Shown piece after piece: positions 23,323-34,323 of a stretch of DNA of 64,000 nucleotides. How positions within the stretch are numbered: position 1 is the stretch's first letter; every line of letters starts with the position of its first letter. The stretch is from Brachionus rotundiformis. Its lineage: Eukaryota; Rotifera; Eurotatoria; Ploima; Brachionidae. Both the position numbers and the translations under genes were made by a program. Location: positions 2,022,897 through 2,086,896 of the forward strand of contig JAESIW010000138.1 of the NCBI GenBank assembly GCA_016802295.1. Direction: 5' to 3'. The notes beneath the pieces are model-generated. The model was not told where the DNA came from, ran no database searches, and worked only from the letters and a program-made list of their open reading frames with translations.

Positions 23323-23591
23323 AATAATTAGATCTCCATTAATACACATATTGTTTTTGAACATGACCATTTTGTTTGTCTTCTATTGACCGATTCACTT
23401 AAAACTTGAGAATCGGTTTTTGGTTGTGTAAGCTTATGAATTGCATCCAAATGCTGTCTAATTTTGTTAATCCACTCAAATAGCAAGAGTTTATATAGCC
23501 GATGCACTTGTTGCCAAACATTCAGCATCAAGACTTAACGAGACACAGAAGCGCATGCAAAAGAGCGTGTGAATGTTAACATTAGATGATT
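23323..23591 (-). repeat. Hairpin locus block B, copy 2
   Basis: Matches 19866-20133 apart from a few substitutions and one inserted T near 23396 that frameshifts the minus-strand frame (23531-23328). The 96-base stretch between blocks A and B is unrelated to that of copy 1. Confidence 0.85.
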
Positions 23592-24191
23592 TACTATAAA
23601 AATTAACTCATTTAATCATTTAATATAATGAATTAAAACCATACTAAATGTCTAGTCTTAAAAAAATAACTCGATTTAATTTTTTTCTTATCGTTATTTT
23701 GCTCAAAACTCTGTGAATTATTTTTTAAATTATATTTTTATTTATCTCTCAAATAAATAATTTTTGTAAAAAAAAATTCTAATTTTTTTTCAAATGAAAA
23801 AAAATTGTCAAACATATAATTTTATTATTAAATTAGAAAATAAATGATAATATTCAAAAATCATTCTAGCCAGAGGCACTGATTACTGTTTGACTAAGAC
23901 AAAAAACACGTCATCTCTGAACTAAATCAATATTATTTAAAAAATTTCGTCTCCATTTTCAGACGCATGCTCCACCTTCAATAACCCCTCGCTGCGTTTA
24001 CTTTCTATCATTTATCTCTATAATTTATCTAAGTTCACGCATCTATTTAATATGCACTTATGCTCAATCTACTCCATCACTAAACCCATTCGACCATTCT
24101 CTTTCAAATGAAAACTTACACTGATCAATATAGCAAAAAATACAATCTAAAAACTCCACTTTTACATATAGAAAAAATAAACACCTTTAAA

Positions 24192-24935
24192 ATGACATCG
24201 ACCAATTCGGAGACAATGCGCTTGCGCACACGCACTTCAACGAGGAAGGCCTCGAACGAAAGTGTCCAGATAGAGAGCGTGGCCGACAAGCCCAAGAGAC
24301 GCAAGTCGGCCGACTCGTCCACTGCTCACACAGTTCGGAGCACACAGCGCTCCAAGTCAAACCGAAACCGGAGCAACAGTCGTAGTCGGACTGGCAAAAA
24401 TGGAGCTCCCAAACTCTACACCAAAAAGGACTTGGACCATAGCCCGGTCAAAACCCGGTCTCGTCGCAAGACAGCCCAGAAGCCTCCTGCCCAAGAGCCG
24501 GATATTCAGCCCGACTTAGTCCAAGTCGAGACCATCAAGACTTCTTTCGCTAATTGTGAATATGACATTGTAGAGAAACCTCAGCAGCCTGTCGAAAGCT
24601 CAACCAATGAAAATCAGAGTTCCGAGCACCGGTTCGAGGACGACGAGCTTCAAGATACCAAGAATAGAGAAAAAAACGCTCCAGAAGTCCCCACCAAAAA
24701 TGACCAAGGCTGCAAATTCTACAATGCCGGCTATTTGAGGTTTACAACATGTACCATAGTTCGTACTGTTTTAGTCACTTTAATGTTCTTAATCGTTCTA
24801 ACGTTTCTAAATAACGTTTATCAATTCGAATCTGTAAATCAACTGGTACAGAAGTGGCCTCTCTTCGCATCTGTTAAGACCAATATTGATCACTTTGTCG
24901 ACCAAGTGTCTAATTTTTTAATCGGCTTGTTTTAA
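24192..24935 (+). CDS. Basic Ser/Arg-rich protein with C-terminal membrane helix
   Basis: A single-exon frame of 247 residues from ATG 24192. A longer in-frame start exists at 24108, but base composition becomes coding-like only at 24192. The N-terminal two thirds is strongly basic and disordered (LRTRTSTRKAS, KPKRRKSADSS, QRSKSNRNRSNSRSRTGKN, SPVKTRSRRKTAQK). A single hydrophobic helix lies near residues 187-210 (CTIVRTVLVTLMFLIVLTFL), followed by a short tail. This would suit a nuclear-envelope or ER tail-anchored protein whose basic head binds chromatin or RNA; that is inference from composition. I recognise no domain. Confidence 0.7.
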   Translation: MTSTNSETMRLRTRTSTRKASNESVQIESVADKPKRRKSADSSTAHTVRSTQRSKSNRNRSNSRSRTGKNGAPKLYTKKDLDHSPVKTRSRRKTAQKPPAQEPDIQPDLVQVETIKTSFANCEYDIVEKPQQPVESSTNENQSSEHRFEDDELQDTKNREKNAPEVPTKNDQGCKFYNAGYLRFTTCTIVRTVLVTLMFLIVLTFLNNVYQFESVNQLVQKWPLFASVKTNIDHFVDQVSNFLIGLF

Positions 24936-25340
24936 TCAATGTTTATAATGAATAAAATTTTTTAATTAAATTGGAGACTTGTTTTATTTTTTAATTAAAA
25001 AAAAACAATTATTAAAAATTTTAATGTAAATTTTTATTTGTTTTTCAAAATAAATTTTAATTTTAATTATAAATGTTCATGTCTTGTATGAAACTGACTG
25101 TTGTTCAAAAATAATTTTTTAAACGGTTCTTTCTTGGCTAATATTCTTCTCAAACCATTTTAAAAAAATATGTCTAATCAAATTTAATAAATTGTATTAA
25201 TAATTATGTTTATTCAACAAATTAGCTCTTTCTGTTAATAAAAAGTTAGATTTTGTGAAGCAAAGGGCCACTATTTTTGTCAATTTTCACTCAAGTTGAA
25301 AACAACAGTCAAAAAGCTTCAAAGTATGTACAAAAGTTAG
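24936..25340. other. AT-rich intergenic
   Basis: 3' flank of the basic membrane protein, carrying an AATAAA-type signal near 24950. Nothing else recognised. Confidence 0.5.
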
Positions 25341-25344
25341 AAAA

Positions 25345-25880
25345 GGATGGGTTCCCTATCCGACACAGTTCTCAATTGTGATCGACTATGCTATGAGGAA
25401 AACTACCTCAATCTTGAGGGATATACAGTGGGACTTAACAACAAAGCTTGAAGATCTTGACTTTGCAGATGATTTGGTGATAATAGCTAATAATTTATCT
25501 GAGATAAATGACACATGCATATGAAAACGCAGGATTTTGTTTACAACTAGACTTACTTGGGTCAAATTAATGGGACCAAAACGAAAGTCATGTACCTAAA
25601 CACCTAATTGGACACTCTGATCATCAGATGACTTGGTCGTGTACTTAGAATGATAGACTACCAAGTATCCTCCTTAAAGCCAGACAGCATTCATTTATGT
25701 ACACCAGTGTTGCTTTTACTACACTGTCATACAGCTTAAGTTTTATTATCTATCTGTTGGTTGGTTGACTTCTTTATTGGTCCTAGTCTAGTAACAGACT
25801 AGAAAATTCTCCGTCAACAAATACCAACTTATCAACCATCATCAAGTCACATATATCCATGGATTACTGTTTGACAATAA
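25345..25880 (+). mobile_element. Degenerate LINE reverse transcriptase fragment
   Basis: A frame reads YAMRKTTSILRDIQWD, then TTKLEDLDFADDLVIIANNL, with the FADD box of a non-LTR reverse transcriptase palm. Stops and frameshifts follow. The same segment (ACAAAGCTTGAAGA) recurs in the degraded copy within the alpha-catenin intron near 32480. The copy is dead. Confidence 0.75.
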
Positions 25881-26265
25881 TGCCTAGATTTGAAGCCATG
25901 TTGTTCACCAAAAATATCTTTATTGATTGACTATTTGTTTTATTATTTAAAGGATAAATACAACATTTAAATTAACTGATATAATTGTTTTTTTACCAAT
26001 TAATTTAGATCAAATGGAGTTCCAAAATAATAAATTAAAGCGAAATATTTTGAATTTTATTTCATACTTTGTCTCTTAAATTATTGATTAACTTTTAAAA
26101 TTAATTAACTAATTTTATTGATAAATTTTATCTCTATTATTTTTTGATATTAAATAAATTTGACTTTTTTATAGCTTTTAAATCCTATATAATAAATATT
26201 ATATTTTGATAAAGACAAAAATTAAATTTTTTATTAAATTTTATTCAGAAAATAAAAGTTGGAAA

Positions 26266-27228
26266 ATGTCTGCTATTTTTTTCATGTCAATTTTGGGACT
26301 GTATTGCTTGTTGTTGATTATATTTGGTACAATCGGAAACATTATGACCATATTTATATGTTTGCGTAGACGCCTAAGATCCTATACTACATTTATATTC
26401 ATATTATTTATGTGTATTACTGATACACTATCATTATACATTTGGTGTCTTGATCATTTTTTGGAACCATTTTTTGGTCTAACTATTGAAGAAACAAGCC
26501 CAATTTCATGCCGAATTGGTTTTTTTGTTCAATTTTTTTCATTACAATCATCATCTTGGCTTTTGGTAATGTCAAGTTTGGACCGATACATTGGACTAAA
26601 AATAAAACAATGGCGGTCTATCTATTTCAAAGCAAACCAAGCTTTGTTTTGCTCTTTTTCAATTATAGCGATAACTTTAATAGCCAATTCCCAACTTTTA
26701 GTAATAGTTGGTGATCAATTTAAAAAAATTGAGTGTTATTCCAGAAATTCAATTGAAGACTGGATTAATACTTGGAAAAAAATTCACTCATATATCTATT
26801 CTATTGTGCCATCAGGCTCTTTGCTTTTAATCAACACTCTGCTTTTTTATACTACTTGGAAAAAAAGCATCTCAGTCAATGTGACAAGTGATGAAATTGA
26901 ATCAGCCAGAGCCAGAAAAAAAAAATTTGGTCTTGTGATCACAATTTTTACATTCGGTTTTATGTTGACGACTTTACCATCAGCTATTATTACTGGCTAT
27001 TTTTATACCAATTTAAATTTGCATGAGAATACCAAAGTTTACATTTATATTTGCGATTCATTGGCATTTTCGTTCCATAGTTCCAAGTTTGCTGTCTTAT
27101 TTATTTGTAATTCACAGTTTAGAAAAGAAGCTGTCACATTTTCTGAAGAAGTTATGGCCAAAACTCGATGCTTACAGAAAAAAATTTACTCAAATAATTC
27201 CCAGTCAATAACCGAATCAAGCTATTAA
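26266..27228 (+). CDS. Rhodopsin-class GPCR, orphan
   Basis: A single exon of 320 residues from ATG 26266; an upstream extension lacks an ATG, and a TTATTCAG acceptor-like site precedes the start. There are seven hydrophobic segments: GNIM in helix 1, LFMCITDTLSLYIW in helix 2, a Cys at the top of helix 3 (ISCRIGFF), SSLDRYIGLK giving the DRY motif at the end of helix 3, and a second loop with Cys (KKIECYS). Helix 7 reads ICDSLAFSFHSSKFAVLFICN where most rhodopsin-class receptors have NPxxY. Loop 3 is short and basic (ESARARKKKFG). The ligand cannot be predicted; the class fits lineage-expanded peptide-type orphan receptors. Confidence 0.85.
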   Translation: MSAIFFMSILGLYCLLLIIFGTIGNIMTIFICLRRRLRSYTTFIFILFMCITDTLSLYIWCLDHFLEPFFGLTIEETSPISCRIGFFVQFFSLQSSSWLLVMSSLDRYIGLKIKQWRSIYFKANQALFCSFSIIAITLIANSQLLVIVGDQFKKIECYSRNSIEDWINTWKKIHSYIYSIVPSGSLLLINTLLFYTTWKKSISVNVTSDEIESARARKKKFGLVITIFTFGFMLTTLPSAIITGYFYTNLNLHENTKVYIYICDSLAFSFHSSKFAVLFICNSQFRKEAVTFSEEVMAKTRCLQKKIYSNNSQSITESSY

Positions 27229-27341
27229 TAATTAATAAACATCTTAATTAAGTTAAATTTAAATAAAAGATTAATTCTTATTTAATTCTTAATTTTATTA
27301 TAATGATCAAAAAAAAATTTAAGAAAATAAAAATCAATTTT

Positions 27342-27389
27342 ATCAAAATAGATTTGTTCTTTGAAAAGAATTTTAAATCTATTTGTCAT
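27342..27389 (-). promoter_or_regulatory. SECIS element in the selenoprotein N 3'UTR
   Basis: About 45 bases past the stop codon the minus strand reads ATGAC, a 10-bp perfect stem AAATAGATTT/AAATCTATTT, and TGAT on the far side. That is the ATGA...TGA(T) non-Watson-Crick quartet of a eukaryotic SECIS. The apical part has an AAAA bulge followed by a mini-stem TTCTT/AAGAA, which makes it a form 2 SECIS. All hallmark positions are visible in the sequence. Confidence 0.88.
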
Positions 27390-27431
27390 TAAGATATTTA
27401 CTTTATTTAAATTAGTTTTTGATTGGCAACT

Positions 27432-29354
27432 CTAGGCTTTTTTCAAAGCCTGGTTTAAAAATTTAGCATAGAACAAACTGACCGAGTCTTCATATATGCC
27501 ATTGCTAACGTCTTCATGATCCAATTCTTTGTTGGACATTTCCAAAAGGTCATTGGCATTCAATTGGTGAATTATCTTTCCATCTGAACTCATAATGTAA
27601 GACATTACTGGAAATTTGTAGGCATCCAGAGGCTGTTTGCACTTAATTTTATCATCTGGAGAAACATTGGTACTATTTAAACAATTCTAAAATAAAATGT
27701 TAGTAAAATATACTTTGTCCAAATTGAAATCACCTCTAAATCTACAATTAATGACCAACTGCTGACAAATTTTTCATCAAGCAGTTTTATTACGGCCGAA
27801 CTCTCAAGAGCAGTTTCTCTCAGAGTTCGGCCCGAACCTCAGCATGACTGATCATCCAAAGCACCCCATAATAGAATATAATGAACCAATTTGTTCAGTT
27901 CTTGGGCTTTTTTGAACGATTCCAAAAATGGATGATAGGTCACTTTCTTAAAAGGGTAAAAAGCTTTTTCAAGAATGGAAAAGGCCTCCGCACATTCGAT
28001 TTCTTCATCCCATTTGATTAAGCTTATCATTTTTTCATACCGATTTTGATTCATTGGTTTCATCAATGAGTCTGACACTTTTATTTTTACAGTCTTGTCA
28101 TTTTCAGTATGATTGGTGACAGATTTAAGTGAAGGCATTGATGAGACAATTTCCATTCGATTCACATAGCCTATATCAACTTCCATATTTTCATTTATTT
28201 CATTCAACCATTCCATGTCTTCAAATACTTAAATAGTATTTTGTATCTAAAGAAAAAATAGTCTTACCAATGTTCAAGCGTTTTTCATTGGGAACATACA
28301 TGTTAAAGTATTCGATATGACTTAAATCTTTGGAGATTATGAGCCGTCCGTTGAATTGCGCTGGAGTGAACCAAAATGGCAAATAAGGAGGGTCATTTAA
28401 TTGAAATTCAGCATGAATTCTTTATAATTTATAAATAAAATTAAAAATTTTTTGATTGATTATTTAATACCTGAAGAATATGTCTAGGTATTTTTTATTC
28501 CTAGCTCGAACCAGGAGAGAGGTGCCCTGGGGAGCAAAACGAGATATTAAGAATGGCTTCTTGTGAAACATTTGGAGCAGTCTGAACAAAATTATTTGAT
28601 TTTTTTCGGGCTCTGGTGGGTTGTACCTTTTGTTTGAAAATTGGTCTGCATCTTTCTTTAATCTTGGAATCAAGTCCCAAACTTTGCCTATTTCGATTTT
28701 GTCCACATCTGGTGGCAAAAAGAACTCAAAATCTTTGCATCCAAAGTTTAGAACAGGACGGCCTGGTTCTTTCCAATTTTTGAGACTCTTAATTGAGTCT
28801 GAATTGGTCTTGATTAATTAAATTTTATTAATAAATAATAAATATACTTTTGTTTTTTATTTTACCAAAAATTCATATTTATTCGAGCTCAATTTGGTCA
28901 CATCTAAAGGTTCATAGAATGCATTTAAAGTAATAAATTCATCGTCGTCAGATATATCAACATCATAATTATGTTCCAACTTTAAAAACTAATTAAAATT
29001 AATTTCTCAATTAAATTATTGAAATACTTTTATTTCCAAAAATTTCAATGCTATAGGTTCAAACTCGCCAATGTCAATCGAACCATCAGAATTGAGATCA
29101 TATTTTTGGTACAAAAGAAGAACATCGCTGGATATTGGCAAATTAGTATCAAATCCATCCCCATGTCCAAGACTAGAACTTATCAAATAATAATTTGAAA
29201 GCAGTATTAGACCAATTATTGAGAAAATTAAAAAATATAAAGTAGATTTTTTGCATTCAAATTTATAATTGTCATTTGTTATTTGCGATCGATTAATTAA
29301 AGTATCTGTTTGATTATTTTTATCATCACCGATACCTTTTTTGTGACGCTTCAT
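27432..29354 (-). CDS. SELENON: Selenoprotein N (6 exons, UGA = selenocysteine)
   Basis: Exons: 29354-29028, 28988-28866, 28808-28471, 28419-28268, 28218-27734 and 27686-27432, 559 residues (human 556-590). In order: a short cytosolic N-terminus, a signal-anchor helix (LYFLIFSIIGLILLS), an EF-hand (DLNSDGSIDIGEFE) expected to sense ER luminal calcium, the family blocks RIHAEFQLNDPPYLPFWFTP and YNPPEPEK, and the redox motif Ser-Cys-Sec-Gly. The Sec is residue 440, encoded by TGA at 27839-27841; the frame then continues GSGRTLRETALESS, matching the family closely. Known role: ER membrane oxidoreductase linked to SERCA and calcium handling. A recoding hairpin follows the UGA, and a SECIS lies in the 3'UTR. 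Automated annotation would truncate the protein at 27839. Confidence 0.93.
27794..27832 (-). promoter_or_regulatory. Selenocysteine redefinition element hairpin
   Basis: Six bases after the UGA, GGCCGAACTCT pairs perfectly with AGAGTTCGGCC; the stem resumes inside as GAGAG with CTCTT, leaving a six-base loop. A stem-loop at this place is known in SELENON genes and promotes UGA readthrough. The high G+C of this stem in an AT-rich gene supports selection on structure. Confidence 0.8.
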
Positions 29355-29835
29355 ATTATTTTATTGTAAAGTCAAATTAAAAAAAAAATCTTTAAATTTA
29401 CTTTTAGTGAGAAAAGAACAAATTTTATATATTAGATTTTTATTTTTAAAGTTATCTAGATTTAAATTATGATGAGATAAAATTTAACTCTTGTGAAAAG
29501 ATTTTTTCCAATGGTTTACGTGCATCCAAAGTCTCATCATTGGCCTTGAAACTTAACAATTTTTTTTCATTAATTTCAATATTAGTTAATTATTAAAAGT
29601 AATTCTATATAGGTTTGATTTATTTCAAACTAAAATAAAAAATTTGATTTTAAATAAATTTTTATTGATAAAACCCCATGCGAAAAGTTTTAATTAGAAA
29701 AAAAATTAAGAAGTTCAAATATCTTGTCTAATATACATAGAAAAAAAATTAGTTAAGAACATAAAAAAGAAAACACTTTGATTATCATTGTATTAGATAA
29801 AAAACCCAAAAAGGAAAAAAAACTTAAAAAATCTC
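29355..29835. other. AT-rich intergenic
   Basis: Short spacer between the SELENON start and the alpha-catenin 3' end. No gene seen. Confidence 0.5.
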
Positions 29836-32800
29836 CTAGTCATGGAACTCACTAAGTTCTCTTATGGGCTCAACCTTTTTTTTTTGTGAGGCTTTTTTGA
29901 CTCTGGCAGCCACATCCTGCGGTTTGGAGGTCATAATAAGAGGCTTCTTTTCAGGCGCCTTCATCTTCCACTGGACAATAGGCTGCTTGTTACCAATCTT
30001 GCTAGTGTACTTGGTCGAGGCCACATATGAAGCTTTGACCACAGAGACTACTGCAGTCATCAAATTCTTGGCCGAAATTATCAACGATGTGGCACTATCC
30101 AGTCCAGTTATCATCGGCTCACCACTCACATCTATCACATTGGCCTTTACTTTGCTAGCAATGTTCAGCTGGTTGCAAAACAAAGGAATTGGCTTGAGAT
30201 AAGCGTCTAGTTCTCTTTTTGACTGAGACTCAGGACACTCTTCAGCTATGTCTCGGGCCAACTTGTCCAACTTGGCTCCACATTCTGATATCTTTTTGGC
30301 CGCTGTAATTATGTCCATGGTAGATTTGAGAGGGCCTCGGCCTCGGGTAAAATCTGTCATTTCCATCATTATGACACACATTTGTTTGGCAAGCACAATT
30401 ATGTCATTTCCCTTGTCATCCCATTTGAGCACCTCTCTGTCGAAATTTTTCTTCTCTTGTCTAAACGATTCCAATTGCTTCTGAATTTGCTGTCTCTGCT
30501 CTTGTGGATAGTTTATGAACTGCTCTTCTTTGAACGGCTCCTGTTCTGTTTCGGCTTTGTAATGGTAGCCAGGCCAGTAAGTGTTTGAATCTGGATACAC
30601 TTGATGGTTCATTGAGTTCATCTCTGGCACATAGTCATCATCATTGAGCTCGGACTCAGCATCAAAGCTATTGTCGTACAACATTAGCACAGCATTTCTT
30701 ACATCATGTATACCATCATAGATCAATCTGCTAGCCTCTATGAACCCATTGTCATCTATTTGCTGCTGCTGGTGCAGCGCATTTACAGCATGGTCAACTT
30801 CATGAGCAAAATTGCCAACTAGCTGATCTCTTAACACATAGACAGTGTCATTTATTCTGTTTATGACCTCATCAGGCTCGTACAGGTCGGTCTCGGACAA
30901 GACCACATTGCACACTCTGATGCATCTGCCGCGTATGCCGCCGGCCAGTCTGTCCAACAAGTCCGGATCGGCGTCCCTCAGCGCAATACAGCTGCGATTC
31001 AAATCGTCCAGGATGTGATTTTCGCTAACTGATAGAAAGTCGTTCACCTGAGTGATGTCGTCTACTGAGTCAGTGAGAAGTTTGACATTTTTGGTCCATA
31101 GATCGCGGAACACGTCCATGTTTTCCAAGGCTACTTTGGAGCTTTGACGCGAGGCTAGTATTTTTCCAGCGTTGATTATTTGCGGTGTCAATTGTTGTAC
31201 CTGAATGGCAGCCATGCGCACTAGCTTTATGCCTTCTAGATTGTTGGACATGGAGCACGCCATTGAAGATACTTCGAGCAATTTTTCCGCATTGTCCAAA
31301 AATATTTGGCAATAGTCTTCGAGTTGTTTGTCATCGCCACGCTTGGCCACATCAATCAAACTGTCCAAAGGTATATTGACCTCAATGAATGAGTCGCTAA
31401 TGTGGTCAATGACCGCTTTGCGCAGCAATCGTCTCAGATTACGGGTCAGCTTGGTCATGTCATTGGTGGCCATTTCGATTTGTTCAGTGCTTCCGTTTGT
31501 CTTGTTATTTGAGTAGGCGTTTAGAAGATCTTGCAAAGCTTGACGCAGTATGTTGCATTCGTTGACAATGCGGTCGCGTCTGGCTGGCCTGGTCGACTCA
31601 CTATCGGCCATTAGAGCCACAGCACTGATTATATTTTCCAATTGGGTCTCTAGCTTGAGGCGCATGCGCGACTCATTAAACTGGATGGGATTTATGCTCA
31701 CTATCTGCTTGTCCAGCTCGTCCAATGCCGAAGACAAACTTGCTGTCTCGTCGTACAAATGACTCAGGTTATCGCTGGTCAATTGATTGGTAACTATGCT
31801 TTGTATCCGTTCCAAGGCCTCATTTTGCTCCTTGTAGATCAAATCATGGTTTATCTGGCATGCATTTAGCTCTGGATGACGAATTAATGTCTTAATAAAA
31901 TATTTTATCTGTATTAATATTTTTATTTTTTAAATTAAATTAAAAATTAAAAATAAATTAATTAAAGCTTAGAAATTTACACATTTTAATTAAATAATTA
32001 ATTGTAGCCAGCAAAATGGCTGCTTTTACAGTTAGTAAGGTGATTAAATGGCAATTTTACAGTTAGTTGCAGTTGGCAAGGAATTATACTGCTGCCAATG
32101 GCAAGTAAGACATTCTGTTCTATAATTTTGGGAAGAATAAGAAGCTCTTTGGTTGCCACACTTAGAGAAGAACAAGCAAGATTTAGAAGAGCGTGAACAT
32201 GCATTGACCAGATATTTGCTCAAAGGAACACCATGGGACAATGTCTGAGATGGAATAGTCCATTGTTAGTAAACTAAACTGTACTAAGATCATTCGGCCT
32301 AGCGAAGAAGAGGGTTAACTTGATAAAACTCTGGAACAGGAGAACCTGGAAGTCTCACAGTGAGTACATGAGCCAAACACGAATGTGTTCTCTTTACAAC
32401 ACTATTTCCAATTCTGAATGCCTAAGTCATGGAGAAAACAAGTGCCAGTCCGAGGGGTGCACAGTGAACCATAGTAATAACAAAGCTTGAAGACTTAAAC
32501 TTTGGGGGATATCCAATAAACACGTACGCATATGAAAACACAGGACCAAGTGGACAACGTCTAATCAACAAGATATAAATGGATCCAAGGCAAAAGTTAT
32601 GTGCATAAACATCAAGCTAGGTGCTTGGCAAGAACCATGAGTGCAATGATGGGATCAATTATAAATCAAGCATAAAAACAGACTCGTAAAAGTGAAATGT
32701 CCCTTTGCTAGACTAGTACCAGTGTGGAACTTTACCAAATACAGTAAGATAACAAAAACTCTCCAAGTGCTTGAAACAAGTTTAATGAGGATGCTTGGGA

Positions 32801-34323
32801 TCCACTGGCATAAGATAGTGTCAGATTATGAACTAAACAAAAAAACAATTTCAGAACCAATGCATAAAATACTAAAATGGCTTGGACATGTAAAGAGAAT
32901 ACCAAACAGAACTCTTCAATGGACACTGCAAAGGAAGCTAGGTTAAAGGCAAAAGATTGAGTGGAAATTAAAAGTTATGGCCTCACAAGGAGTCTATTAG
33001 ATAATAAAATTACATCTTAAAATCCTTTTTATTGATAAAAATAAAAATCTAATTAAATTTAAAAATACTATCATCAAAACATATAATACAGCTTTGCTTA
33101 TCTTGACCATGTTGGAAATGTCAGAACCATTGACTGAGCAAAATTTTTTGCTTTAAAGAGAACTTTCAATATATCCCAGTAAAAAAGGACCACCAAAACT
33201 TAATTAATTATATATGCATTTATGATATTAAAAAAATCAAAATTAGATTTATTTTAATAAGTTTTATCTATATTTAAATTAATCAAAATCAAATTCAATA
33301 GCTAAAATTAAAAGGCTATTTCTTATCAAATAATTACCGTGTATAATTAGGTGCTCAATAATTTAACTATCTAATTACTTTATCAGCTAATTTTTTTAAA
33401 TGATTTTTTGAATACAAAGATGTTAAATTCACCAACTTAATAATTATCTGTTTTAATTCTCTTAATTTAATTTACTATTATCTTATCTTTTATAACAATT
33501 AATTAAACATATTGACAAAAAATAAATTTTTTCTTAAAATAGATGAACAAAACACATAAAAAATTACTTTTTATTTTAACTAAAATTTGGTGCTTAATTA
33601 ATAAAAGATAAGATAAAATTAATTTACCTTGGATGAGGTGAATAGCTTAAGACTGTTCCGCTTGAGAATAGCCCTGCATGAAGCAAGCTCGTCTTTGAGT
33701 CTTAGCTCGCTTAAAAGCGCTTGCCTCTTGCCAGCCAAATTGGTCAATTCAATCAAATCAGAACCATATTTTTTAAAATTAGCTGCCAATTCGTCTTGGT
33801 TGTTGGACTGTTTCAACTTTACCAAATCCTGCTGAACCAATTGGATACACTGTAGGAGAAGGCTTGAATCTATCAAATCGCCGATTTGAAGCAGTGACGC
33901 GATTGAATTCAGCAAGTCTTTGGATAACTTTACCATGTGCAGTCTTTTCTGGACAGACAGCGGGTCCACAGAAAAGTCGCGTGACGCCTCAATCATCAAA
34001 TTTCCGTGTTGACGGATATCTTCAATACAGCGCATAATTTCATCACGGTACTCAGCATTCTCCTGGGCCATGTCATTGGCATGATGCATGAACAACTCTA
34101 TGGACTTGATCAACGAGTCAACCAAGTGATTGGCCTTTTTGGATGTGCCCTTTTTTCGCTTCAGCAAGGTGCTTGAGGTTTGCGGATTAGAGGCCAGATT
34201 TAGCTGATTTAGCTGGCTGATTATGGGCCCGATTAGGCTCTCAACTGTTTTTGACTGAAAGCTGAGCTCGGACGAGCCCGATGTTGACATGCTTGGCGAT
34301 GCCATGACCCCTTGATTCACCAT
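29836..34323 (-). CDS. CTNNA: Alpha-catenin (2 exons)
   Basis: Exons 34323-33628 and 31890-29836 join in frame (SSK to TLIRHPELNACQINHDLIY), giving 916 residues against about 906 in vertebrates. Exon 1 encodes the beta-catenin-binding and dimerisation region (KKANHLVDSLIKSIELFMHH, AGKRQALLSELRLKDELASC). Exon 2 carries the middle M domains (ISAVALMADSESTRPARRDR, AVDHISDSFIEVNIPL-like, SENHILDDLNRSCIAL) and the vinculin-homology F-actin-binding tail (KWDDKGNDIIVLAKQMCVIM, TDFTRGRGPLKSTMDIITAA, KASYVASTKYTSKI). It links the cadherin-beta-catenin complex to actin at adherens junctions. It is alpha-catenin rather than vinculin because the proline-rich linker is missing and the C-terminus (VQWKMKAPEKKPL) is diagnostic. 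The 1.7-kb intron contains LINE debris. Confidence 0.95.
32290..32990 (+). mobile_element. Degenerate LINE fragment in the alpha-catenin intron
   Basis: On the strand opposite to alpha-catenin, 32692-32946 keeps a frame with TSLMRMLGIHWHKIVSDYEL and MHKILKWLGHVKRIPNRTLQ, the end of a non-LTR retrotransposon polyprotein (the LGIHW...WLGHVLRM motif). The upstream part is badly decayed but shares the ACAAAGCTTGAAGACTT segment with the fragment at 25345-25880, so both come from the same LINE family. Confidence 0.75.

Noticed and set aside
23879..23900. GATTACTGTTTGACTAAG and the similar stretch at 25862-25882 as further hairpin family members
   Set aside because: Each resembles one arm (ACTGTTTGAC) but no pairing arm is present nearby.
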